Assembly: GCF_024699275.1 (NCBI RefSeq)
Contig: NZ_JAILPX010000013.1
Coordinates: 1-19,866, forward strand
DNA length: 19,866 nucleotides
From: Selenomonas sp.
GTDB lineage: Bacteria; Bacillota_C; Negativicutes; Selenomonadales; Selenomonadaceae
Direction: 5' to 3'
The position numbers and the translations under genes were made by a program. Within the stretch, counting starts at the first letter, position 1. Each line of letters begins with the position of its first letter. The notes beneath the pieces are model-generated. The model saw only the letters and a program-made list of their open reading frames with translations, was not told where the DNA came from and ran no database searches. Positions 8,258 through 15,172 of this stretch are shown here, one piece after another.

Positions 8258-8297
8258 GTAACCAAAAAAGAAAGCGCGTAGTAACAGCGACAAACTG

Positions 8298-8361
8298 CAA
8301 AATGTAGAGGCCCCCATAAGTTAGACAAACAATCTAACTTTATGGGGGCCTCTACATTTTG
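8298..8361. terminator. 28-bp near-perfect stem-loop between convergent genes (bidirectional terminator or IS remnant)
   Basis: The left arm 8298-8325 and right arm 8333-8361 are reverse complements except for one extra T in the right arm; the loop is 7 bases. AAAA at the left foot and TTTT at the right foot give the symmetry of a bidirectional terminator serving cobT (plus) and perR (minus). The stem is far longer than usual. The arms begin TG and end CA with an inner AGTTAGA/TCTAAC, as IS3-family ends often do, so it may be an emptied element remnant that now serves as terminator. Confidence 0.55.
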
Positions 8362-8374
8362 TGGACTAAATAAA

Positions 8375-8824
8375 TCACGCTTCCTGTGCAAGCATCGCCT
8401 GCTGACATGTCGGGCATAGTCCATAGAAGTAATACTGCTGTCCTGTAAGCTGATAGCCCGTTTCCTCCATCACCTGACGGGAAAACACTTCCGTTGGCAG
8501 TGTTTTCACATCATCCACCCGACCACAATGCATACAGCGGATATGCGGATGCGCTGCTACATTCGCATCGTACCGGAAAGAATCCTCACCCACGTTCAGT
8601 TCCTGTACCAGTCCCACACTGCAGAAAATCTTAAGGGATTTATACACCGTAGCCAAACTCATCGTGGGGTAATAGGTCAACAACTCCTTATGCAAAACCT
8701 CCGCACTGGGATGTTCTGTGGTATGCGCTAAGACATTATAAACCGCCAATCGCTGGGGCGTAACTTTGAAACCGCGCTCCCGTAGCAGCGCAGTCACTTC
8801 CTTCGGTTTCAATCCAACCCGCAT
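8375..8824 (-). CDS. perR: PerR-type peroxide-sensing repressor (Fur family)
   Basis: A 149-residue Fur-family DNA-binding repressor. The N-terminal winged helix has GFKVTPQRLAVYNVL and the recognition helix MSLATVYKSLK. The C-terminal dimerisation domain has a structural zinc site formed by C97xxC100 and C137xxC140. The regulatory metal ligands match Bacillus subtilis PerR with an offset of one: His38, Asp86, His92, His94 and Asp105. The Asp at the last position favours PerR over Fur. In PerR, iron-catalysed oxidation of two of these histidines releases DNA and derepresses oxidative-stress genes. The start is ATG 8824 with AAAGGA 6 bases upstream; a longer reading from 8848 lacks such a site. 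Promoter and a PerR-like operator lie just upstream, implying self-repression. Other Fur-family functions cannot be fully excluded. Confidence 0.88.
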   Translation of the reverse strand: MRVGLKPKEVTALLRERGFKVTPQRLAVYNVLAHTTEHPSAEVLHKELLTYYPTMSLATVYKSLKIFCSVGLVQELNVGEDSFRYDANVAAHPHIRCMHCGRVDDVKTLPTEVFSRQVMEETGYQLTGQQYYFYGLCPTCQQAMLAQEA

Positions 8825-8847
8825 GATAATTCCTTTCTTTCGTAACA

Positions 8848-8860
8848 AATAATCATTATT
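8848..8860 (-). promoter_or_regulatory. PerR/Fur-box-like operator upstream of perR
   Basis: The perfect inverted repeat AATAAT-G-ATTATT (minus-strand reading) matches 10 of 14 half-site positions of the PerR box TTATAAT-N-ATTATAA. It begins about 12 bases after the -10 box, over the expected transcription start of perR, where it would allow autorepression. Confidence 0.6.
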
Positions 8861-8871
8861 CTTTGCAGTTT

Positions 8872-8900
8872 ATTGTAAAGAAAAAAGCACCTCCTGTCAA
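8872..8900 (-). promoter_or_regulatory. perR promoter
   Basis: On the minus strand, TTGACA (8900-8895) is followed by a 17-bp spacer and TACAAT (8877-8872): a near-consensus sigma-A promoter. The -35 box lies within the loop of the terminator of the preceding gene. Confidence 0.8.
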
Positions 8901-8910
8901 GAAGGTGCTT
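8879..8910 (-). terminator. Intrinsic terminator of the secreted repeat-protein gene
   Basis: On the minus strand, AAGCACCT (8910-8903) pairs with AGGTGCTT (8892-8885) around a 10-base loop and is followed by a T-rich tract (8884-8879). It lies just after the stop codon of the gene ending at 8916. Confidence 0.85.
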
Positions 8911-8915
8911 GCATT

Positions 8916-9839
8916 TTATTCTGCAGTCGTCACAACACCATAAAGGGTTGTCTCATTTTTCGCCTGGATGTAAAATTCCGTGCCCTCCGGTAAATCAATA
9001 TTCTTGCCGTTGACAAAGGCACCGCCAATTACCCCGATGGGCCCCAGGATGATTATCCCAGCCAAACTGGCACCAGCCGCCATGGCAAGATTCTTCATTT
9101 CCGTCTTGGCTTCCTCGCCCATAAAAGTCGGAACATAGGTACCATCGATGGCCTTGGTCTGCTTATAATCGATTTCCAACTGTGCGTTGCGACCGAAATT
9201 ACGAGCCGGTTTTACCTTGGTAACCACACCATCACCAGGTTCGCCTTTCGCAAAAACCAGCTTGCCATCCACAATCACATCTGCGGCAACCTTATAACGG
9301 ATGGCATCGCCTTTTTTGAGGTTCTTGGTATTCACGGGATCAACAAGCGCCACTTTAATCAGCGTATTTTTCGGCACAGTCACCTGTTCCATCGGCAGGT
9401 CAACAGTCCCAAAAGAAGCAGAAGCCAACGCCTGAATCCGCTTCTTATACGTGCCCTCATTGGTCTGGCCGTTAATGGTCATTTCCATATCAGCCACCCG
9501 CTTTTCCACAGAGTTCATGCTGACCTCATGGTCGATATTCCACTCAATGGCATTCAGTTGAGCCAACACCGATGGCTTGCTGCTATTGGTATAGACCTCA
9601 TCATAAAGAGCATCTACGCGGGCCATCATACTGCCTGTACGGTGACTGCCCTCATAATCTTTTTCCAGCTTGTTGATGCGGTCAAGCAGGGAGCCCGTCT
9701 GCTCCGTCCCATAGGTATCCTTCTCCACGGCGGCAAGTTTGGCCTGTACCGTTTCCGGCGTGGCTGCGCTGGCCATTCCCATGGACGACACCAGCAGCAT
9801 CGCCGACAGGAACATGGCACATATTTTGCGGAATTTCAT
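8916..9839 (-). CDS. Secreted protein with six 20-residue helical repeats and a glycine-rich hydrophobic segment
   Basis: A 307-residue exported protein that I do not recognise as a named family. Residues 1-25 are a classical signal peptide ending ASA. Residues about 31-144 consist of six tandem repeats of about 20 residues with a loose pattern of Gly/Ser at position 1, Arg and a hydrophobic at 6-7, Leu/Met-Glu at 10-11 and often Gly near 16. The section looks helical. A beta-rich domain follows, starting near VTVPKNTLIKVALVD, with LKKGDAIRYKVAADV and LVFAKGEPGDGVVTKV. A glycine-rich hydrophobic stretch (LAGIIILGPIGVIGGAF) then resembles a glycine-zipper segment. Location is probably the periplasm or outer envelope. 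The ATG at 9839 has GGAGG about 8 bases upstream; an upstream extension to 9974 would mask the signal peptide and is rejected. Own promoter and terminator. Confidence 0.85.
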   Translation of the reverse strand: MKFRKICAMFLSAMLLVSSMGMASAATPETVQAKLAAVEKDTYGTEQTGSLLDRINKLEKDYEGSHRTGSMMARVDALYDEVYTNSSKPSVLAQLNAIEWNIDHEVSMNSVEKRVADMEMTINGQTNEGTYKKRIQALASASFGTVDLPMEQVTVPKNTLIKVALVDPVNTKNLKKGDAIRYKVAADVIVDGKLVFAKGEPGDGVVTKVKPARNFGRNAQLEIDYKQTKAIDGTYVPTFMGEEAKTEMKNLAMAAGASLAGIIILGPIGVIGGAFVNGKNIDLPEGTEFYIQAKNETTLYGVVTTAE

Positions 9840-9879
9840 AAACTCGTTCCTCCATTCATCTCTTGCTGTTTCTCCTAAT

Positions 9880-9907
9880 ATTTTACTATGAAATCTTCGT
9901 GAGTCAA
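9880..9907 (-). promoter_or_regulatory. Promoter of the secreted repeat-protein gene
   Basis: On the minus strand, TTGACT (9907-9902), a 16-bp spacer and TAAAAT (9885-9880), 41 bases before the start codon. Confidence 0.6.
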
Positions 9908-10005
9908 CCCTACAGGGCGCATAATAAATTAATTTTCGATTAAAACAATAAACATACCGCTCTACCCGCTTCACTTATCTTATTGTAACCGATCATTCTT
10001 AAGAA

Positions 10006-10944
10006 TCAGTTAGAAGGTTCCATTTTTTCCTGCTTCTTGGCCAGTTCATATTGACTAGCCTTCGTCTCCGGCTCATGGGTATCCGCCGGCTCCGGATGAA
10101 TCAGTATATCAAAAGCACCGAATTCCTCCCGAATCTTTTCTTCCAGCTCATCACAAATCGCATGAACATGAGCCAGATGCATATTCCCATCAAAGAGTAC
10201 ATGTACATCCAGCAGCTTATAGGAACCGGATTTGCGGGTGCGCAGACAATGACACCCCTGCACCTCGGGTATGGCATCAATTATGGCCATAATCCTGTTC
10301 TCCTGCTCCTCCGGCAGGCTCACATCCGTAAGGGCCATGGTAGAATCCACCACCATCTTCCAGCCTTCCCGGAAGATAATCATGGCCACTACAATGGCAA
10401 TGACACCATCCAGCCATGCCCAGCCCGTAAATTCCATGAGGATCAGCCCCAGCATGACCCCTACGGAAGTCCAGACATCTGCCCGCAGATGCAGGCCATC
10501 CGCCTCCAAAGCCTGGGATTCCGTAAGCTTTCCTACCGAAATCAATCTTTGCGATACAAACAGATTTATGACAATGGAAACCATCATGATGATTACGCCA
10601 AAGTGCAGCATTTCCGGTACCTTTTCCTGACCTAAATGCTCTAAGGCCTCATAGACAATACCGCCAGCTGCAGCCACAATCAGCAGGGCCTCCACCGCAG
10701 CCGACAAGTTTTCGAATTTCCCATGTCCATAATCGTGTTCCGTATCGGGAGGAGTTACAGCCTTTTTCACCGCCCAAAAAGCAATCAGCGAAGCAATCAA
10801 ATCCACACTGGAGTGCAGTGCTTCCGAAATCAAACTCACAGCACCACCCCAAACGCCTACAACCAATTTCAGGATTACCAAAACCGTATTGGATATAATG
10901 GACAAATAAGCCGTATCCTTTTTCAGTGTGTCTATCTCTGTCAT
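10006..10944 (-). CDS. Cation diffusion facilitator (CDF) family metal efflux protein
   Basis: A 312-residue inner-membrane metal/proton antiporter with six predicted membrane segments and a cytoplasmic C-terminal domain. The transport site is visible as HSSVD in segment 2 (His44, Asp48) and HLRAD in segment 5 (His152, Asp156). The HDYGHGKFE motif follows segment 2. The C-terminal domain carries several histidines (VHVLFDGNMHLAHVHAI, then ILIHPEP), as in CDF dimerisation domains that sense cytoplasmic metal. An HxxxD/HxxxD site is more usual for zinc, cobalt or nickel exporters than for the DxxxD manganese or iron type, but specificity is not certain. The ATG at 10944 follows GGAGG; a TTG four codons earlier overlaps that site. 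A terminator separates it from the gene upstream, though its own promoter is not obvious. Confidence 0.92.
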   Translation of the reverse strand: MTEIDTLKKDTAYLSIISNTVLVILKLVVGVWGGAVSLISEALHSSVDLIASLIAFWAVKKAVTPPDTEHDYGHGKFENLSAAVEALLIVAAAGGIVYEALEHLGQEKVPEMLHFGVIIMMVSIVINLFVSQRLISVGKLTESQALEADGLHLRADVWTSVGVMLGLILMEFTGWAWLDGVIAIVVAMIIFREGWKMVVDSTMALTDVSLPEEQENRIMAIIDAIPEVQGCHCLRTRKSGSYKLLDVHVLFDGNMHLAHVHAICDELEEKIREEFGAFDILIHPEPADTHEPETKASQYELAKKQEKMEPSN

Positions 10945-10966
10945 AATACCCTCCAATCTATATAGG

Positions 10967-10996
10967 AAAAGTCTCCCCCATAAATGAGAGAGACTT
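10967..10996 (-). terminator. Terminator after the small secreted protein gene
   Basis: On the minus strand, AAGTCTCTC (10996-10988) pairs with GGGAGACTT (10977-10969) over 9 bp with one G-U pair, loop 10 bases, followed by a short T-run. Confidence 0.6.
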
Positions 10997-11003
10997 CAAA
11001 CAT

Positions 11004-11426
11004 TCACTTGGCCCGGGACTGCTCATAGATAAAATCCACCACAGTCTGCATGGGAGATGTTTCCACAAAGGCCAGTTCCGGAGAAGCTTCCTCCGTTTCT
11101 TCCAAGAGTTCCTTGGTATCATAGGCCTGCACTTTCGAAGACAAAATCCGATAGACACGCTTCTCCTTATTGAACTGCATCAGATAAAGATAACGGCGGT
11201 TCGTACGCGCCTTAATCACCGCCACCCGAGCCTGTACCAGATCATAGGTCTTTTTCGTATTATCCGGCTGCATCTCCGTGGTCTTAGAATAAGCTAGGGA
11301 ATCCACATCCACATAATACCCGGTAGGTCCTTGAGCATCCACAAACTGCATATTTTCAGCAAAGACGCTGGCATTTCCCCAAAGCATCAGTACCAGCAGG
11401 AATGGCAAAATCCGCTCCAATCTCAT
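11004..11426 (-). CDS. Small exported protein of unknown function
   Basis: A 140-residue protein with an N-terminal signal peptide (RILPFLLVLMLWGNASVFA, cleavage near residue 23). The mature part begins ENMQFVDAQGPTGYYVDVDSL and has alternating strands (VQARVAVIKARTNRRYLYLMQF, then KRVYRILSSKVQAYDT). It ends in an acidic stretch (ELLEETEEASPE). The YYVDVDSL-to-YLMQF arrangement resembles small periplasmic proteins seen in Negativicutes, but I cannot name a function. No cysteines are visible in the mature part and it has no lipobox. The start is ATG 11426 with only a weak AGAAG ribosome binding site. It has a strong promoter of its own directly after hypE, so it is probably expressed independently of the hydrogenase genes, with possible read-through from them. 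Confidence 0.8.
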   Translation of the reverse strand: MRLERILPFLLVLMLWGNASVFAENMQFVDAQGPTGYYVDVDSLAYSKTTEMQPDNTKKTYDLVQARVAVIKARTNRRYLYLMQFNKEKRVYRILSSKVQAYDTKELLEETEEASPELAFVETSPMQTVVDFIYEQSRAK

Positions 11427-11477
11427 CTATTTCGCTTCTTTCTATATCGTATGTTTTATATCGTTCAAACACGGTCC

Positions 11478-11506
11478 ATTATAGCGAAAAAGAATCCTTT
11501 GCGCAA
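11478..11506 (-). promoter_or_regulatory. Strong sigma-A promoter of the small exported protein
   Basis: On the minus strand, TTGCGC (11506-11501), a 17-bp spacer and a perfect TATAAT (11483-11478). The -35 box begins 7 bases after the hypE stop codon, with no terminator between. Downstream, ACGATATA occurs twice in direct orientation (11464-11457 and 11450-11443). Confidence 0.75.
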
Positions 11507-11513
11507 GACTGCT

Positions 11514-12521
11514 CTAACAAATTCGCGGCACGATATTCCCCAAGGGCATATCCACTACGCGAATCCCGCCAATGGCGGTTCTAAGCCCCACAGTGCCGGG
11601 GGCCTCTGCCGTAACCTCACCGATAACCCTTGCATCCTGCCCATAAGGACTCGTCCGCATAGCTTTCAATACCTTTTCCACATGGTCTGCCGGCACGAAC
11701 GCCACGCATTTGCCTTCATTCGCCAGGTAAAGCGGGTCAAACCCCAGCATATCACAGACCCCCTGCACTTCTGCATGGATGGGAATCTCATCCTCGTCAA
11801 TGAGGATACCGCACTTAGACGCTTCCGCAATCTCATTAAGCACCGCTGCCACGCCGCCACGGGTAGGATCTCGCAGCACCGCAATATCCGGAGCCGCCTC
11901 CAGCATGGCCCGGGTCATCTTGTTCAGGGGCGCGCAGTCCGTTTGCACACTGGCCGGCAGGCTGATATTATGGCGCCCAGCCATAATGGCCGCTGCGTGG
12001 TCACCGATATAGCCGGACAAAATCACCTTCATCCCCGGCTTTACCTGCAAGGGGCTGATATCTGTACCGGGAATTTTATCACCAATACCTGCCGTGTTGA
12101 TGAAAATCCCATCCGCTTTCCCCTTTTCGACTACTTTCGTATCCCCCGTGGCAATAACTACACCAGCCTCATCGGCCATCTTCTTCATGGTTCCCACAAT
12201 GGTCTGCAAGTCCTTGATGGGGAATCCTTCCTCAATAATCATCCCCACCGAAATATAACGGGGAATTGCCCCCGTCATGGAAAGATCATTAACCGTGCCG
12301 CAGATGGCTAATTTACCGATATTCCCACCAGCAAAAAACAACGGCTGTACCACGTAGGAGTCCGTGGTAAATGCCACTTCTCCCGTCATTTTAACCAATG
12401 CACCATCATGCAGGGTATTGAGCACCGGATTGCCATAAGCCGGCAGAATCACCTGCTCCATCAATTCCTGACTCACTTTGCCACCAGCGCCATGGGCCAG
12501 GGTCACCCGCTCATTTGCCAT
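11514..12521 (-). CDS. hypE: HypE, carbamoyl dehydratase for hydrogenase CN ligand synthesis
   Basis: A 335-residue protein of the PurM/AIR-synthase-like family. HypE takes the carbamoyl group from HypF onto its C-terminal cysteine and dehydrates it to cyanide for the Fe(CN)2CO unit. The diagnostic C-terminus PRIC is present with Cys as the last residue. ERVTLAHGAGGK at the N-terminus, ATGDTKVVEKG near 148-158 (the ATP region) and LRDPTRGGVAAVLNEIA are all typical. The start is ATG 12521 with GGGGAGG 7 bases before it. A longer reading from 12623 has an unrelated leader and is rejected. The start lies inside the 3' end of hypD (11-base overlap), so the two are co-translated. It is the last hyp gene of the cluster. 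Confidence 0.96.
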   Translation of the reverse strand: MANERVTLAHGAGGKVSQELMEQVILPAYGNPVLNTLHDGALVKMTGEVAFTTDSYVVQPLFFAGGNIGKLAICGTVNDLSMTGAIPRYISVGMIIEEGFPIKDLQTIVGTMKKMADEAGVVIATGDTKVVEKGKADGIFINTAGIGDKIPGTDISPLQVKPGMKVILSGYIGDHAAAIMAGRHNISLPASVQTDCAPLNKMTRAMLEAAPDIAVLRDPTRGGVAAVLNEIAEASKCGILIDEDEIPIHAEVQGVCDMLGFDPLYLANEGKCVAFVPADHVEKVLKAMRTSPYGQDARVIGEVTAEAPGTVGLRTAIGGIRVVDMPLGNIVPRIC

Positions 12522-13629
12522 ATTCAAACCTCCCCTGTCCATACTTAAACCAGGCGGCACATACGCCCTCCACCGATACCATACAAGGCCCGACGGCATG
12601 GGTTGGCACACAGGCCTTGCCAAAAAGCGGACATTCCTTAGGAGTCACAATTCCCCGCAGAACTTCGCCGCAACGGCAAGCTGTCTTTTTCGTAACCGTT
12701 TTCACTTCAATCGGTAAAACCTGTTCAATATCAAAGGACGCATAAGCTTTCTTCATCTTCAGTCCCGACAAGGGCACCACGCCCATGCCGCGCCAACCGG
12801 TATCACAAGGCTCGTAAACCCGCTTCGTAATGGCCATGGATACGGGATTGCCTTCAGGTTTCACCACATCCGTATACTCATTTTCCACTTTGGCCTCACC
12901 CTTTACCACCTGCTGCACAAGGCGATAAAGGCTCCGAAGAATCTGTAACGGTTCGAACCCCGTCACCACCCCCGGCACGTGATACCGGGAAATCACCGAT
13001 TCATAGACACCAGTGCCGGTCACTACAGAAACGTGCCCCGGCAGGATAAAGCCATCCACATGAACCTCTTTATCATTGAGTAAGGTCTCCATCACCGGCG
13101 GCACCAGTTTCTGTGCCGACAGCATATAGAGATTCGTAATTCCCTGCTGCTCTGCGGCCAATACCGTAGCCGCCGCCGTAGGTGCAGTAGTCTCAAAGCC
13201 CACCGCCAGGAAAATCACTTTCTTGTCAGGATTATCTTTGGCAATCTGGATGCTGTCCATGGGCGAATAAACAATGCGAATATCGGCGCCGTTGGTCTTG
13301 GCCTCATTGAGGCTGGACTTAGAGCCCGGCACCTTCAGCATATCCCCAAAGGTGGCAATAATGACATCATCCCGCTGGGCGTAGGCAATCGCCTTGTCCA
13401 TATAATCGTCCGGCGTCACGCAGACAGGACACCCAGGACCGGATACCAGTTCCACAGATTCCGGCAGCATCTGCCGCAGCCCCGCCCGAAAAATCGCCAC
13501 AGTATGGGTGCCACAGACCTCCATGAATCGCAGATGCCGCCCTTCTGCCAATTCGCCAATCTTCCTGACCAGTTCCTGGGCAAAGGCCCGTTCTTCCGCC
13601 TTCGTTAATTTCCCCTTGCTCTCCGTCAC
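12511..13629 (-). CDS. hypD: HypD, [4Fe-4S] scaffold for Fe(CN)2CO assembly
   Basis: A 372-residue protein; with HypC it holds the iron atom while CN and CO are attached. Conserved motifs are MEVCGTHT (Cys39), SGPGCPVCVTP (Cys67, Cys70), FETTAPTAAATV, PGHVSVVTG and the C-terminal cysteine array (TACRCGEVL, KECPLFGKAC, VGPCMVS, EGVCAAW) that binds the iron-sulfur cluster. The reading frame begins at a GTG (13629) that overlaps the hypC stop as GTGA. No alternative start exists before the conserved region, so GTG is the likely start and translation is coupled to hypC. Length is normal. Confidence 0.96.
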   Translation of the reverse strand: MTESKGKLTKAEERAFAQELVRKIGELAEGRHLRFMEVCGTHTVAIFRAGLRQMLPESVELVSGPGCPVCVTPDDYMDKAIAYAQRDDVIIATFGDMLKVPGSKSSLNEAKTNGADIRIVYSPMDSIQIAKDNPDKKVIFLAVGFETTAPTAAATVLAAEQQGITNLYMLSAQKLVPPVMETLLNDKEVHVDGFILPGHVSVVTGTGVYESVISRYHVPGVVTGFEPLQILRSLYRLVQQVVKGEAKVENEYTDVVKPEGNPVSMAITKRVYEPCDTGWRGMGVVPLSGLKMKKAYASFDIEQVLPIEVKTVTKKTACRCGEVLRGIVTPKECPLFGKACVPTHAVGPCMVSVEGVCAAWFKYGQGRFEYGK

Positions 13630-13862
13630 AGTTTATCCACCGTCCTTGGTGCACCGCGCATTTCTGCCATCAGGGCATAGGTTTCCTGCGCATCCTTCTC
13701 CTCTACCTTCTGCATGGCAAAGCCAGCATGCACCAGCACATAATCTCCTAATTTCGTCTCCGGCAACAGCATCAGGCTCACATCTCGCGTGACCCCGGCA
13801 ATATCCACCGTGCCCATGGAATCCTTTATCTCAATCACCTTGGCAGGAACAGCCAAACACAT
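13626..13862 (-). CDS. hypC: HypC, hydrogenase assembly chaperone
   Basis: A 78-residue HypC/HupF/HybG chaperone. The invariant N-terminus MCLAVPAKV has the essential Cys2, which contacts iron in the HypC-HypD complex and holds the large-subunit precursor. GDYVLVHAGFAMQKV in the middle is the second family signature. ATG 13862 is preceded by GGGAGG at about 8 bases. It overlaps hypD by four bases. The 51 bases upstream, after the protease gene, hold no clear terminator, so hypC is probably in the same transcript. Confidence 0.97.
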   Translation of the reverse strand: MCLAVPAKVIEIKDSMGTVDIAGVTRDVSLMLLPETKLGDYVLVHAGFAMQKVEEKDAQETYALMAEMRGAPRTVDKL

Positions 13863-13913
13863 ATTTGTTACCTCCCAGCTATAAATCGTCGCTAAATCTT
13901 CTCGTATAATGCA

Positions 13914-14504
13914 CTACCGTACAGCCGAAAAATCTTCGGCTACCGTATTATAGTCCATATCTTCAACCCTATCGCGTCTCTGTGGCTCAATGCCCCAACG
14001 CTTGAGTTCTTGCAAAGCCTGCTCCACCATCTGCGGCATGAGTTTCATCATACCGGCTGATAGTTCTACACCTGCCTCTACATCATAGGGCTGGGCTCCA
14101 ATGACCACAACTTCGGGAATCTTATGCCCCGTCACCGTCAATAGCCCCAGCACATCCTGTATGCCCACCTCATGGGCCGACAACTTATCCTGAAAATGCT
14201 CCATCACATCGTCGTTGTGAAAGCGAAACGTAGTGCCCGGCTCTGCACCGCCGTTGATGGAATCGATAACCAATAATTTTTCCGTTCCCGTTACATACTG
14301 GGTCAATTCGATGCCCAACGTACCGCCATCCACAATCTGCACGGTATCTGGAAATACGTAATGCTTATCGAGATACTCCGCCACTCGTACACCAAACCCT
14401 TCATCCCGCAGAATAACATTGCCAATCCCCAGGATGGTCACCTCGTTCTTGTAGAGCACATTGTCTAAGGAAGAACTGCCTCCTGCCGCAAATACGTCTG
14501 CCAT
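13914..14504 (-). CDS. hyaD: HyaD/HybD-type hydrogenase maturation endopeptidase
   Basis: A 196-residue protease that removes the C-terminal tail of the hydrogenase large subunit after nickel insertion. GIGNVILRDEGFGVRV (Glu35), VIDSINGG (Asp81) and SAHEVGIQDVL (His111) correspond to the nickel-sensing ligands Glu16, Asp62 and His93 of E. coli HybD. It is longer than usual (about 160): about 20 extra residues at the N-terminus, before EVTILGIGN, and a hydrophilic C-terminal tail. The ATG at 14504 has GGGGGAG just upstream, 11 bases after the hypB stop, so the N-terminal extension seems real. Its natural substrate is very likely the large subunit at 16803-18710, which ends in the matching cleavage motif. 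Confidence 0.93.
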   Translation of the reverse strand: MADVFAAGGSSSLDNVLYKNEVTILGIGNVILRDEGFGVRVAEYLDKHYVFPDTVQIVDGGTLGIELTQYVTGTEKLLVIDSINGGAEPGTTFRFHNDDVMEHFQDKLSAHEVGIQDVLGLLTVTGHKIPEVVVIGAQPYDVEAGVELSAGMMKLMPQMVEQALQELKRWGIEPQRRDRVEDMDYNTVAEDFSAVR

Positions 14505-14515
14505 ATTGCTCCCCC

Positions 14516-15172
14516 TTATCCTTTTTTGGCTGCAATTTTCTTTAACAGCCAGTCACACCAGGCATCAAGCCCTTCATCCTTCGTACAGGAAACCTCCAGC
14601 ACCTCAATTCCAGGATGCAGACTGGTGATGTCCCGCTTGGCCGATTCCATATTGAAATTGCAATAGGGTGCTAAATCCACCTTGTTAAGCAGGGCGATTT
14701 CACTTTCCTTGAACATCAGCGGATATTTCAAGGGCTTATCATCCCCTTCTGTAACAGAAAGCACCACGGCCCGAGCATCTTCTCCCACAGGAAACTCCGC
14801 CGGACAGACCAGATTGCCGACATTTTCCACCACCAACAGGTCCAGCTCGTCAAGATTCATTTCCTTGACGGTTTTTTGCACCATATTGGCATCCAAATGA
14901 CAGCCACCAGCCGTATTGATCTGGATGACGGGCACACCGTATTTATCGATACGCTCTGCATCCTTGCTGGTAAAGAGATCCCCCTCGATAACCGCCATCT
15001 TGATTTTATCCTTGAGGCGCTCCATGGTCTTTTCCAATACAGATGTTTTCCCCGCCCCTGGAGAGCCCATGAAATTCAATACAAAAACCTTTTTATCCAT
15101 AAACATGGCCTGATTTTCCGCAGCCAGCCTGTCGTTTTCTCCCAGGATATTCTTGATTACCTTGATTTCCAT
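14516..15172 (-). CDS. hypB: HypB, nickel-inserting GTPase, lacking the N-terminal nickel motif
   Basis: A 218-residue SIMIBI GTPase that powers nickel transfer to the large subunit. The P-loop GSPGAGKT is at 36-43, the EGD segment at 63-65, DLLVVENVGNLVCP at about 111-124 and NKVD at 163-166. The G-domain metal ligands are Cys91-His92 (GGCHLD) and Cys123. It lacks the CxxCGC motif at the N-terminus and any histidine-rich stretch found in many HypB proteins. The CxxCGCG motif occurs instead at the start of the small protein at 15638-15883. The ATG at 15172 shares its A with the hypA stop (TGATG), with GGAGG 7 bases upstream. Confidence 0.96.
   Translation of the reverse strand: MEIKVIKNILGENDRLAAENQAMFMDKKVFVLNFMGSPGAGKTSVLEKTMERLKDKIKMAVIEGDLFTSKDAERIDKYGVPVIQINTAGGCHLDANMVQKTVKEMNLDELDLLVVENVGNLVCPAEFPVGEDARAVVLSVTEGDDKPLKYPLMFKESEIALLNKVDLAPYCNFNMESAKRDITSLHPGIEVLEVSCTKDEGLDAWCDWLLKKIAAKKG

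Noticed and set aside
8191..8261. Integron attC site
   Set aside because: The outer arms are palindromic, but the GTTRRRY/RYYYAAC core pair is not present and no cassette or integrase is nearby.
8087..8281. 64-codon plus-strand ORF after cobT
   Set aside because: It crosses the long inverted repeat, has no ribosome binding site, and its composition does not look like protein.
9995..10006. 12-bp perfect palindrome ATTCTTAAGAAT just after the CDF stop codon
   Set aside because: Too short and AT-rich to call a terminator or operator; a palindrome with no loop does not form a good hairpin.
11331..12311. 326-codon plus-strand ORF over hypE and the small exported protein gene
   Set aside because: It is antisense to well-recognised hypE and is rich in His, Arg and Pro, as expected for a shadow frame.
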